64,000 nucleotides of DNA from positions 15,036,347 through 15,100,346 of the forward strand of contig CATQJL010000316.1 of assembly GCA_958299035.1 (NCBI GenBank), written 5' to 3'. Positions 1 to 9,926 of the stretch are shown here, piece by piece; the first letter of the stretch is position 1, and each line of letters begins with the position of its first letter. Under the pieces are notes generated by a model. It was not told the DNA's origin and made no database searches. It saw only the letters and a list, made by a program, of their open reading frames with translations. Origin of the DNA: Cylicocyclus nassatus. Taxonomy: Eukaryota; Nematoda; Chromadorea; Rhabditida; Strongylidae. The position numbers and the translations under genes were made by a program.

Positions 1-921
1 TTTTCGTAACTTGGATGCCATAGTTTTGTTTGAACAGATATTTTCCTGTAAGCCATGAAGTCAGTTTAATTATACAGTCAGAGTAATTATAATAGTTGCA
101 ATTAGGTAATGGGAATTGCCAAATTTGTACTTTCGGTAACCCATTCGTTGCTGGCTCTAGCGTGAACTCTTTCAGCATTGCTTTTTTTCCCTTTCCCATT
201 AAAAATGATTTTTCTTTTCTCTAACAGTAGAGTAGTTCAGCAGCGTCACTGATGAAACGATATGAGATTGAATTCACAAACGCAGAGATAGCGAACCAAA
301 ACGACCCTTTCTGTTGAATGCTTGAGAGCTTCCAAATCTGGTTCATATGGCAGCGTTACTTCTCATTGAGATAGTATCCCCATCACTTTTTGGCTCTGAC
401 ACAACATATTTTGTACAGCACTTTGCCTCTGCTGATAAAATCAATTGCCTCACAGTGACATTTTTGACGAAAAAATGGAAAGATCTGAACTTCATGATGA
501 CAGCGATATATCGTCACTATGTGAACGAGCTAAAGGTTGTACACAGAAAAGTTACGCGCACTTTTGGGTTATCTCAAAAGCCTCTTTTCAATTTCTCTAT
601 CTTTAAAATGATGAAAATAAACCTATAAAAAATTGAGGCGCTCGGATGTCCAAATTTTTTTACTACTAAGCCAAGCCATCGCACAAAGAAAGCACAAAAT
701 TTTCTGCACTGAGGTAAGAGGAGTAAAAATTTTCTTGAGTAGTGGAAAGTGAGTAGTGAGCATGGAAATATCCAATGCTTTCAAATTTGGAGAGATGGAA
801 AGGAAGATAATTCGACTTTTGATAATTTTTGACTACAGACAAATCTGAACATGGAAATCCAGTTTAGGAAAGTGTCTAGTAAAGCAGCAGCTTCAAAATA
901 GAAGTTATAAATGCTACTACC

Positions 922-1378
922 TTAAAGGCAGTGTCCGGGCAAAAACTCGATTTTGAGACTTTGCGCTTATACGGACCTATTCGCCATGCTGAATCCGAAA
1001 ATGCACATCGTAGAGCGCGAAAATGGCGAAAAATGGCTCTAACACAGGAGGGAAATCAGCAGGTGGGCAGAGTCCTCCCCACTGCGAATTTACGTTCCCG
1101 ACTTCCAGAGCGACCTTCTCGTTTCCGTTTTCAAGTCAATCATTCGCACTTGACCGGTAGCGATGTTAGGACGGCTAGCGGAGTCGAGAAAATCGCTTTG
1201 GGAGCTGGGGGCGTGAAATCGAATTGGGGAAAGCCCCGCCCACCTGCTAATTTCCCTCCTTTGTTAGAGCCCTTTCTCGCCATTTTCGCGCCTGTGGATT
1301 TTTGGATTCAGCATGGCGAATAGGCCCGTATAAGCACAAAATCTCAAAATTGAGTTTTTGCCCGGACACTGCCTTTAA
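922..1378. mobile_element. TTAA-flanked hairpin MITE (left-arm copy)
   Basis: Target TTAA at 922-925 and 1375-1378 encloses 449 bp whose ends are inverted repeats starting AGGCAGTGTCCGGGCAAAA. The inverted repeats run far inward (the sequence gcatggcgaatagg recurs in reverse near the other end), so the element folds into a hairpin. TTAA duplication is the signature of piggyBac-type elements; no transposase is present, so it is non-autonomous. An open frame at 931-1323 is a by-product of the hairpin, not a gene. Copy B at 43938-43941 has a single TTAA at the equivalent place. Confidence 0.85.
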
Positions 1379-1788
1379 GGGATGGTCTCATTTTCCAGTG
1401 CGGCTTTGCAGTCTAACTTGATTAGACACTTACTAAGCTATGGATCCTTTGATGTACCGCATTAACAAGCGCCACACTCAGCTGGATGGACGGATTTTAT
1501 CTATGGAAATGTAATTATCCCCATTTGCCTGAAAAAGCCATTCACAACTTCTGTCCGCTTTTTTACGCGCTGCAATCCAGCTCACTTCGTCAAATTTGTT
1601 AAACGTATATTTTTACCGTGTCAAGCTTTTCTTCTTTCTTTTTTGCATCATTTTGGATTTGGACATCGAATGAGTGCTGTTCAAATATAAGACGAACGTG
1701 TTTGGTGGGCATAGCTGTCACTACATCAAACTTGGAGTTTTTGAAAACCCACCATGTCGCTACTTTTTTTACCTGTACTATTTTGCAG

Positions 1789-2906
1789 CAAGGAGGAAAA
1801 GCCCGTTTGGATGATTGACCCGATTTATAATTACACGAGGATTGTGATCATCAGCTTGCAAGGTAAGCAGGGATCTGGGTCTCAGTGCCTCGTTGTTACA
1901 GAACATGTTAACCCACTGAGGACAATGTGGTTACTCACGCACTTTTTTGCTACCAGGGACGATGTGGACCACGGGTGATCCACACATGTTGCAAAAACAT
2001 GTCCTTTCTGGGTTTAGTGTTTCTTCCAAAAATTGATATTTTTTTCCAATTCTATGCACTCTTGGGACCTTAGGCTCCGTCGTTCAAAAAATGTCTATAG
2101 TTGCAACAAAACAACCTTGCAATTTTTCAAATAACCACACGCGCGTCACACAGCGCCGCCACGCAAAATTAGGCGTCGCCGTCAATGGGTTAAGGAAGAG
2201 AGAACCGCTTCAACGTGCATCAGATAGCCTTGTTGTGTCAATGTGAGGCATGATTATTCGTGCATCTCATCTACACGTCTATAAATTCGATGCACAATGT
2301 GCGGATTTTGATTTCTTGAAAGTCTCTCACGGAAACACAAACTCATAAACATAAGTAATTAAAAGAATTTTCTCCTAACAGTTCGATTGGTTACCAAATT
2401 TTGAGCTACGACAACTAAGAAATCCAGTGCACATTCATCACTGATCTTTTCATTTTTCTAGCGGCTAGATTCAGAGCCGGTTTGGACTATTACTAGGAGA
2501 AAAAACAAAAATTTGCGTTGCCTTTATTGTCTTCATGTAAATGACGCTGCAAAATTGGCCTTAGAATTTGAAAGTAATGGGGCTGATGGTCAGCAGCACG
2601 CATTCATTGTCATGCCTTCCCCCTGGCCATTTTTTATGTTAAAATTTGGAACAGCGGAAATTAGTTAGATTGAGAAAAACGCTTTGCTAAAAGCTTTTGC
2701 TCACCACGTATGTAAGATGCACAATAATTCCAGGTGCCGATTTTACCAACAACGTTAATATTACAAGAGGCTTTTCCCGGAACGTAGACCTCGAGCATTT
2801 CAATGAGTCTGACATCCAAGCTGTATACGATGAAATCATACGGGGCTTCAAGAGGAGTTGGACTTACACGTACTTGAACGAATACATTGAGTACCAGTAT
2901 GTCTAG
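1789..2906 (+). CDS. VWA-like membrane protein, copy 1 (last two exons only)
   Basis: Two exons of the family are visible: 1789-1862 (after a ttttgcag acceptor, before GTAAGC; encodes the KEEKPVW...RIVIISLQ strand) and 2734-2906 (after attccag, ending at a TAG stop; encodes the ADFTNNV...FNESDIQAVYDEI segment). The join is phase 1 and keeps one open frame, giving the end of a VWA-like domain with a helix after FNESDI. The remaining exons would lie left of position 1, because the matching exon of copy A at 10255-10326 falls outside the arm. It is nearly identical to copy A and convergent with it across the palindrome centre. Confidence 0.7.
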
Positions 2907-3145
2907 AATTTATAATGCCCTTTTGTATTTTAAGATTGTCACAATATCGTTTCGAAACTTCTAAGCTGCTACTGCGTATTGAGTATCATTTTGAAAACTG
3001 GAGCTTTCATTGTTCACTTTTCAAAGGTCAACGGCCAAAGAATAGGTTTTGTGCTTGAGGCAACTGTAATCCTTATCTTTCTCCAGCGTTTCACCGTTGA
3101 TTATTTTATCTAGTATCTATGCATTTAGTGCTTGAAATAAGACAC

Positions 3146-3361
3146 CTATACGATACGTGTATGTGTGCTCACTGTTGGAGTTGAAGATTCGCCATATAGT
3201 CGGCGTATAAAACGTTCTGCTTTAGTTTTCTTTCGACACTTACTCATGCAATTTTTTATGTGCTCCATAGTTGTTTCATTTATTGAGTCTCCGCAAAAAG
3301 TGTAGCTTTTGGACTCAATTACGATAGACAAGCTACTTGGATCGCATTCATTGCGCATCAC
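3146..3361 (-). CDS. Small cysteine-containing ORF (left-arm copy), function unknown
   Basis: A 71-codon frame encoding a peptide with four cysteines (NEC, TFC, NC, SKC) and basic pairs. The same frame occurs at 6640-6903 and 42279-42572. It lies convergent with the VWA gene. Conservation among these three copies is weak evidence because the duplications are recent; the older copy near 55400 is frame-disrupted. A GTAAGT sequence inside the frame could be a donor. The candidate signal-peptide exon that precedes it in the other copies (6217, 41855) is outside this arm. I do not recognise a family. Confidence 0.25.
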   Translation of the reverse strand: MMRNECDPSSLSIVIESKSYTFCGDSINETTMEHIKNCMSKCRKKTKAERFIRRLYGESSTPTVSTHTRIV

Positions 3362-3604
3362 TAGCTGCCGCCTTTCAAAGATTTTTTGTTTATTCGCATT
3401 CGCTACAAATTTCAGCCATTCTTTTTTCCTTGTTCGATTTTATTCAATTTCAAACATGTGCTAATTCTTGGAAGAGACTTTGTAAGAGACAGAACAGCTT
3501 AAATAGTGCAATGCTTTTTTCCGCAATTGTTCCACTATGTTATAAGTCCTTCTATCTTGAAACCTGGGCATGCTACAGACAGTCTCAGTCTTTTTCTTTG
3601 CCGT

Positions 3605-3895
3605 ACAGGTTCCCGCTTTGGGGAAGGGTGCAATGCAGATCGCGGGGCCTGCGGACCCTTTATATGCCGGGCGCGTCATTTGCAAAGCTGCAAAGTGGGC
3701 GAGGCATTTTTGATATTCTGCACACCCAGGTAGGCGGAGTGACTAACATCGGATTACGTCCCTTCCGGAGCGGATTTCTTGCTCCGGAAGCAGTCTTCTG
3801 CTGCGCAACTTGGGGGTTTGAATAGTTTGGGGGCCCACGCTAGTATGCCATCATAATCTCATCAACCCCAGCTTTGGGTGAACGGTGCCTTCAAT
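3605..3895. mobile_element. Truncated TTAA-type MITE, second subfamily
   Basis: Inverted copy of 4556-4850. It ends at 3884-3895 in cggtgccttcaa, the reverse complement of the ttgaaggcaccg end at 4556, and it lacks the other terminus. Together with the longer 4395-4837 segment it forms a local palindrome (arms about 3607-4046 and 4395-4837). Confidence 0.6.
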
Positions 3896-4555
3896 GACAT
3901 CTACAATTCATCTTACAGGAAGAACACCTAAATCACATGCTTTCATGCAAAGAGCAATTTTGATGTTCTGCAGAGAGCTCCACTGAATGAAAAGGAACTT
4001 GGAAGGCAGGAGCCTCTTGCGAATGCTGCGAAAATAGAGGGCACAGATCGACGAGCTGCCGGAAATTACTCAATGCAAGCAACACATGGCCATCTTTGCT
4101 AGAGCAGAACTGCTAGATTTATTAAGGCTTTCTTACGATATAATTTTATTAATTGTTTATCACTTACCAGTAATTATTCAGTAATTTATTTTACAAGAGA
4201 GAAAATTTGCTATGTTTCTGAACCTACGCCTTAACGCAATTTTTATAAGACTTCCTAAGTATGAGGTTAAGTTGCTCTGGAATGTATCTGCTGTTATTTA
4301 TATTTGTATGACCAAATGGTTTGGGAATATATTTTAAAGAAGTCTTTTCTCGCTTAGTCGTTAAAAAATTTTTCGTCTCACTTTCGTGAGACGTCAATGC
4401 CGTCTGTGCCCTCTATTTTCGCAGCATTCGCAAGAGGCTCCTGCCTTCCAAATTCCTTTTCATTCAGTAGAGCTCTCTGCAGAGCATCAAAATTGCTCTT
4501 TGCATGAAAGCATGTGATTTAGGTGTTCTTCCTGTAAGATGACATTGTAGATGTC

Positions 4556-4960
4556 ATTGAAGGCACCGTTCACCCAAAGCTGGGGTTGATGAGATTATGA
4601 TGGTATACTAGCGTGGGCCCCCAAACTATTCAAACCCCCAAGTTGCGCAGCAGAAGACTGCTTTCGGAGCAAGAAATCCGCTCCGAAAGGGACGTAATCC
4701 GATGCTAGTCACTCCGCCTACCTGGGTGTGCAGAATATCAAAAATGCCTCGCCCACTTTGCAGCTTTGCAAATGACGCGCTCGGCGTATAACCGCGCCCG
4801 CAGCCCCGCGATCTGCATTGCACCCTTCCCCAAAGCGGGGGTTTTGGAGGGGGGGGGGAGTTCGAAGATTCTCGACATTGTATTCGAAATCAGGACCTTC
4901 AGAAGGCCTGGAAGCGACAAAAACATGGAATTCCAGGATTTGGGTGGACGGTGCCTTTAA
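4556..4960. mobile_element. TTAA-type MITE, second subfamily
   Basis: Bounded by TTGA at 4554-4557 (a decayed TTAA) and TTAA at 4957-4960. Inverted ends read AAGGCACCGT and ACGGTGCCTT, followed by related CACCCAAA / TTTGGGTG. The centre is GC-rich with a G run near 4850. A copy with the same ends and length lies at 41214-41622 at the equivalent position of block B, so this insertion predates the A/B duplication. Confidence 0.7.
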
Positions 4961-5016
4961 GCCATTGGTTTAAGGTCCATTAGGACTTTTGCTCTCCCTT
5001 ATGTTGCAGTCTTCTG

Positions 5017-6032
5017 GGCCGGTAGTAATCTACCCTACCTGGTGGCTTCAAAGATGCCGGCAGGTAGGCACACATTGCGGGGAAGTTGCCGTCATCGGCG
5101 GCAGCTTGTGGAGTAATTGTAGGTTGTAATAATCTTATGTAACCTTAGTGCGCAATCATTTTGCACATCAAATTTTGATGACGCACACAGCCGCAAAACT
5201 GCTACCTCGCGCCCGGCCGAACCTAAGTGCGTTAACTTCAAGTGCCACCCCGTTAACCATTCGACCATACGGTCAACCATTACCGATTGCACCAGCAATA
5301 GGAGGAACGCACCGGTAAGTGGCCGCCTGTAAGAGGGATCAATACATTGCGTGAGAGACTTTGACCTGAAAGAACAGCTGATTGATATGAGCAAGAAAGG
5401 GGCGAAATCGGTGCAAACGAGATTTAGAAGGAATTGCCAAAAAAGATAGTGTTCTTTATGGTTCTGAAGCATGACTAGATTGTTTCTCTGTGAGAAAATC
5501 GTCGTTTTAGAAAAGAAAAATTCATATAATGAGAAAAATGATAGTTTTTTGATAGAAAGTAGGGTTTTTGGTTTTTTTCGCCTGACGTAAATTGTGTGAG
5601 TTCGCCGCAACTCGCAAACTCACAGACGCCGTCGGCAAAGGTGCCACCACCTCGACGTGGTAGGGGCACGTCGAGATGCCGGCAGCTCCCTCTCTCAAAA
5701 GAGCATGCTATTTCCCGTGCTCTCTGACCTGCCGGCAGCTGCCATCTCGCGGATTTCGACGAGCTGCCGGCAGATTGCCGGCAACTGACATCGCGAAGTT
5801 GCCGGCAACTCCTCCTGCGCTTCCAGATATTTTCCTAAAGGAGGAATTCTGGAACCGCAGACTTTTATGGAGTTTTCTACAGAGTCGGGGCGGCATCTTT
5901 ATCGAGAAAATATTTTGGAAAAAGGCCTGGGACGGCCTAAATTTGGGGTCTCGCTTTCTGGCCACCTCACGGAAAAGGTGCCAGCGACCTGCCGACGAGA
6001 CCTGCCGCCAGGTCGGGGGATTACTACCGGCC
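5017..6032. mobile_element. Non-autonomous DNA element with GGCCGG ends and 3-bp target duplication
   Basis: Terminal inverted repeats begin GGCCGGTAGTAATC at 5017 and end GATTACTACCGGCC at 6032. Flanking CTG at 5014-5016 and 6033-6035 is the target duplication. Copy B has the uninterrupted site with a single CTG at 41672-41674, so boundaries and duplication are known to the base. The interior is rich in gccggcag motifs and has no recognisable transposase. A 3-bp duplication fits PIF/Harbinger or CACTA groups, but CTG is not the usual Harbinger TWA, so the superfamily is left open. Confidence 0.8.
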
Positions 6033-6216
6033 CTGCTGTTTTTTTGCGTGCCTGGAACTTTTGCACAAAAATTTGTATTGTTAATTGGTTATTGAGCTGC
6101 TGCTCATGCTCTGTTGACTGTGCTGTGATCGTTGACAGTTTTCCCAACTGTCCTGTTCTATCGTAATAGGTCCCATTGCTACACAGTTGTGTAGGCTTCT
6201 ACTCAACTTTAAGACG

Positions 6217-6903
6217 ATGCCGTCCTTGTTGCCATTCCTCATGATGATGTTGGATTGCCTTATCGTGATTATTTGTTAAGACGGAAAACTATGAAACTAA
6301 TTGTTTCGCTTCCCCACTTACGACTCCATGCCTTTCCTCGTGCATCATCCGCCTCTTAAGGATTTGCGAAGATGCGCTGAGCGCTAATTTGTTACTATGT
6401 AGAGCAGTTTACCGGTAATGAAGTTCCAATACTTCGAAATCCAAAGCTTTTTGGTTATTGTGATGTATCACTCTATTTTTTTGGCAAGATGCGAAGTTTA
6501 AAAAACCATAGTGGAACAATTGCGGAAAAAAGCATTGCACTATTTAAGCTGTTCTGTCTCTTACAAAGTCTCTTCCAAGAATTAGCACATGTTTGAAATT
6601 GATTAAAATCGAACAAGGAAAAAAGAATGGCTGAAATTTGTGGCGAATCATGCGAATAAACAAAAAATCTTTGAAAGGCGGCAGCTAGTGATGCGCAATG
6701 AATGCGATCCAAGTAGCTTGTCTATCGTAATTGAGTCCAAAAGCTACACTTTTTGCGGAGACTCAATAAATGAAACAACTATGGAGCACATAAAAAATTG
6801 CATGAGTAAGTGTCGAAAGAAAACTAAAGCAGAACGTTTTATACGCCGACTATATGGCGAATCTTCAACTCCAACAGTGAGCACACATACACGTATCGTA
6901 TAG
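6217..6903 (+). CDS. Possible small secreted cysteine-containing peptide gene (two exons)
   Basis: An ATG at 6217 opens a 20-codon hydrophobic frame, MPSLLPFLMMMLDCLIVIIC, that looks like a signal peptide; it ends at TAA and a GTTAAG donor overlaps that point. A second open stretch (about 6610-6903, with ATG at 6640) encodes a basic peptide with four cysteines (NEC, TFC, NC, SKC). I could not find an acceptor that joins the two in phase, so the gene model is unproven. Both parts recur in block B (41855 and 42279-42572). It would be convergent with VWA copy A, ending about 240 bp from its stop. Confidence 0.25.
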
Positions 6904-9900
6904 GTGTCTTATTTCAAGCACTAAATGCATAGTTACTAGATAAAATAATCAACGGTGAAACGCTGGAGAAAGATAAGGATTACAGTTGCCTCAAGCACAA
7001 AACCTATTCTTTGGCCGTTGACCTTTGAAAAGTGAACAATGAAAGCTCCAGTTTTCAAAATGATACTCAATACGCAGTAGCAGCTTAGAAGTTTCGAAAC
7101 GATATTGTGACAATCTTAAAATACAAAAGGGCATTATAAATTCTAGACATACTGGTACTCAATGTATTCGTTCAAGTACGTGTAAGTCCAACTCCTCTTG
7201 AAGCCCCGCATGATTTCATCGTATACAGCTTGGATGTCAGACTCATTGAAATGCTCGAGGTGTACGTTCCGGGAAAAGCCTCTTGTAGTATTAACGTTGT
7301 TGGTAAAATCGGCACCTGGAATTATTGTGCATCTTACATACGTGGTGAGCAAAAGCTTTTAGCAAAGCGTTTTTCTCAATCTAACTAATTTCCGTTGTTC
7401 CAAAGTTTAACATAAAAAAATGGCCAGGGGGAAGGCATGACAATGAATGCGTGCTGCTGACCATCAGCCCCATTACTTTCAAATTCTAAGGCCAATTTTG
7501 CAGCGTCATTTACATGAAGACAATAAAGGCAACGCAAATTTTTGTTTTTTCTCCTAGTAATAGTCCAAACCGGCTCTGAATCTAGCCGCTAGAAAAATGA
7601 AAAGATCAGTGATGAATGTGCACTGGATTTCTTAATTGTCGTAGCTCAAAATTTGGTAACCAATCGAACTGTTAGGAGAAAATTCTTTTAATTACTTATG
7701 TTTATGAGTTTGTGTTTCCGTGAGAGACTTTCAAGAAATCAAAATCCGCACATTGTGCATCGAATTTATAGACGTGTAGATGAGATGCACGAATAATCAT
7801 GCCTCACATTGACACAACAAGGCTATCTGATGCACGTTAAAGCTATTCTCTCTTCCTTAACCCATTGACGGCGACGCCTAATTTTGCGTGGCGGCGCTGT
7901 GTGACGCGCGTGTGGTTATTTGAAAAATTGCAAGGTTGTTTTGTTGCAACTATAGACATTTTTTGAACGACGGAGCCTAAGGTCCCAAGAGTGCACCACA
8001 TTGTCCTCAGTGGGTTAACATGTTCTGTAACAACGAGGCACTGAGACCCAGATCCCTGCTTACCTTGCAAGCTGATGATCACAATCCTCGTGTAATTATA
8101 AATCGGGTCAATCATCCAAACGGGCTTTTCCTCCTTGCTGCAAAATAGTACAGGTAAAAAAAGTAGCGACATGGTAGGTTTTCAAAAACTCCAAGTTTGA
8201 TGTAGTGACAGCTATGCCCACCAAACACGTTCGTCTTATATCTGAACAGCACTCATTCGATGTCCAAATCCAAAATGATGCAAAAAAGAAAGAAGAAAAG
8301 CTTGACACGGTAAAAATATACGTTTAACAAATTTGACGAAGTGAGCTGGATTGCAGCGCGTAAAAAAGCGGACAGAAGTTGTGAATGGCTTTTTCAGGCA
8401 AATGGGGATAATTACATTTCCATAGATAAAATCCGTCCATCCAGCTGAGTGTGGCGCTTGTTAATGCGGTACATCAAAGGATCCATAGCTTAGTAAGTGT
8501 CTAATCAAGTTAGACTGCAAAGCCGCACTGGAAAATGAGACCATCCCTTAAAGGCAGTGTCCGGGCAAAAACTCAATTTTGAGATTTTGTGCTTATACGG
8601 GCCTATCCGCCATGCTGAATCCAAAAATCCACAGGCGCGAAAATGGCGAGAAAGGGCTCTAACAAAGGAGGGAAATTAGCAGGTGGGCGGGGCTTTCCCC
8701 AATTCGATTTCACGCCCCCAGCTCCCAAAGCGATTTTCTCGACTCCGCTAGCCGTCCTAACATCGCTACCGGTCAAGTGCGAATGATTGACTTGAAAACG
8801 GAAACGAGAAGGTCGCTCTGGAAGTCGGGAACGTAAATTCGCAGTGGGGAGGACTCTGCCCACCTGCTGATTTCCCTCCTGTGTTAGAGCCATTTTTCGC
8901 CATTTTCGCGCTCTACGATGTGCATTTTCGGATTCAGCATGGCGAATAGGTCCGTATAAGCGCAAAGTCTCAAAATCGAGTTTTTGCCCGGACACTGCCT
9001 TTAAGGTAGTAGCATTTATAACTTCTATTTTGAAGCTGCTGCTTTACTAGACACTTTCCTAAACTGGATTTCCATGTTCAGATTTGTCTGTAGTCAAAAA
9101 TTATCAAAAGTCGAATTATCTTCCTTTCCATCTCTCCAAATTTGAAAGCATTGGATATTTCCATGCTCACTACTCACTTTCCACTACTCAAGAAAATTTT
9201 TACTCCTCTTACCTCAGTGCAGAAAATTTTGTGCTTTCTTTGTGCGATGGCTTGGCTTAGTAGTAAAAAAATTTGGACATCCGAGCGCCTCAATTTTTTA
9301 TAGGTTTATTTTCATCATTTTAAAGATAGAGAAATTGAAAAGAGGCTTTTGAGATAACCCAAAAGTGCGCGTAACTTTTCTGTGTACAACCTTTAGCTCG
9401 TTCACATAGTGACGATATATCGCTGTCATCATGAAGTTCAGATCTTTCCATTTTTTCGTCAAAAATGTCACTGTGAGGCAATTGATTTTATCAGCAGAGG
9501 CAAAGTGCTGTACAAAATATGTTGTGTCAGAGCCAAAAAGTGATGGGGATACTATCTCAATGAGAAGTAACGCTGCCATATGAACCAGATTTGGAAGCTC
9601 TCAAGCATTCAACAGAAAGGGTCGTTTTGGTTCGCTATCTCTGCGTTTGTGAATTCAATCTCATATCGTTTCATCAGTGACGCTGCTGAACTACTCTACT
9701 GTTAGAGAAAAGAAAAATCATTTTTAATGGGAAAGGGAAAAAAAGCAATGCTGAAAGAGTTCACGCTAGAGCCAGCAACGAATGGGTTACCGAAAGTACA
9801 AATTTGGCAATTCCCATTACCTAATTGCAACTATTATAATTACTCTGACTGTATAATTAAACTGACTTCATGGCTTACAGGAAAATATCTGTTCAAACAA

Positions 9901-9926
9901 AACTATGGCATCCAAGTTACGAAAAA
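6510..9926. repeat. Right arm of large palindrome
   Basis: Reverse complement of 1-3539. It carries the last two exons of VWA gene copy A and the same TTAA MITE (8548-9004). Relative to the left arm it has a clean 123-bp deletion near 7997, between the sequence reading gagtgca and ccacattg; copy B retains those bases, so this arm lost them. The homology with the left arm ends at 9926 only because the window ends at 1 on the other side. Confidence 0.9.

Larger units (their letters stand above)
1..3539. repeat. Left arm of large palindrome (inverted duplication)
   Basis: This segment is an inverted copy of 6510-9926. For the outer part the paired coordinates sum to 9926 (1 pairs with 9925, 1378 with 8548); inside about 1945 the sum becomes 10049, because the right arm lacks 123 bp that the left arm and copy B (near 43640-43780) keep. 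Matching is near perfect over the stretches I compared, including the embedded TTAA MITE. The arm stops at 3539, where similarity to 6510 ends abruptly. It starts at the window edge, so the true duplication may be longer. It contains the last two exons of VWA gene copy 1. A young duplication or gene conversion is inferred from the near identity; an assembly artefact cannot be excluded from sequence alone. Confidence 0.9.
3540..6509. other. Spacer of the large palindrome
   Basis: About 3.0 kb of sequence not shared with the left arm. It holds, in order, a second-level palindrome built from a MITE and flanking DNA (3607-4837), a second MITE end at 4960, the 1,016-bp GGCCGG-ended element (5017-6032), and about 480 bp that match copy B at 41673-42145. 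4090-4400 also matches 40907-41065 and, more weakly, 54546-54865, so part of this spacer is ancient flanking DNA of the gene family. No convincing coding gene apart from a possible signal-peptide exon at 6217. Confidence 0.7.

Noticed and set aside
347..628. 93-codon open frame, repeated at 9298-9579
   Set aside because: Both copies are the two arms of one recent palindrome, so conservation is not evidence; it falls in an intron of the VWA gene on its sense strand, has no splice borders in phase, and is broken in block B.
931..1323. 130-codon open frame (also 8603-8995)
   Set aside because: It lies wholly inside a hairpin MITE and is open on account of its GC-rich inverted repeat; no domain.
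5092..5965. Several long frames within 5092-6166
   Set aside because: They lie in or across the GGCCGG-ended element and show no recognisable transposase motif.
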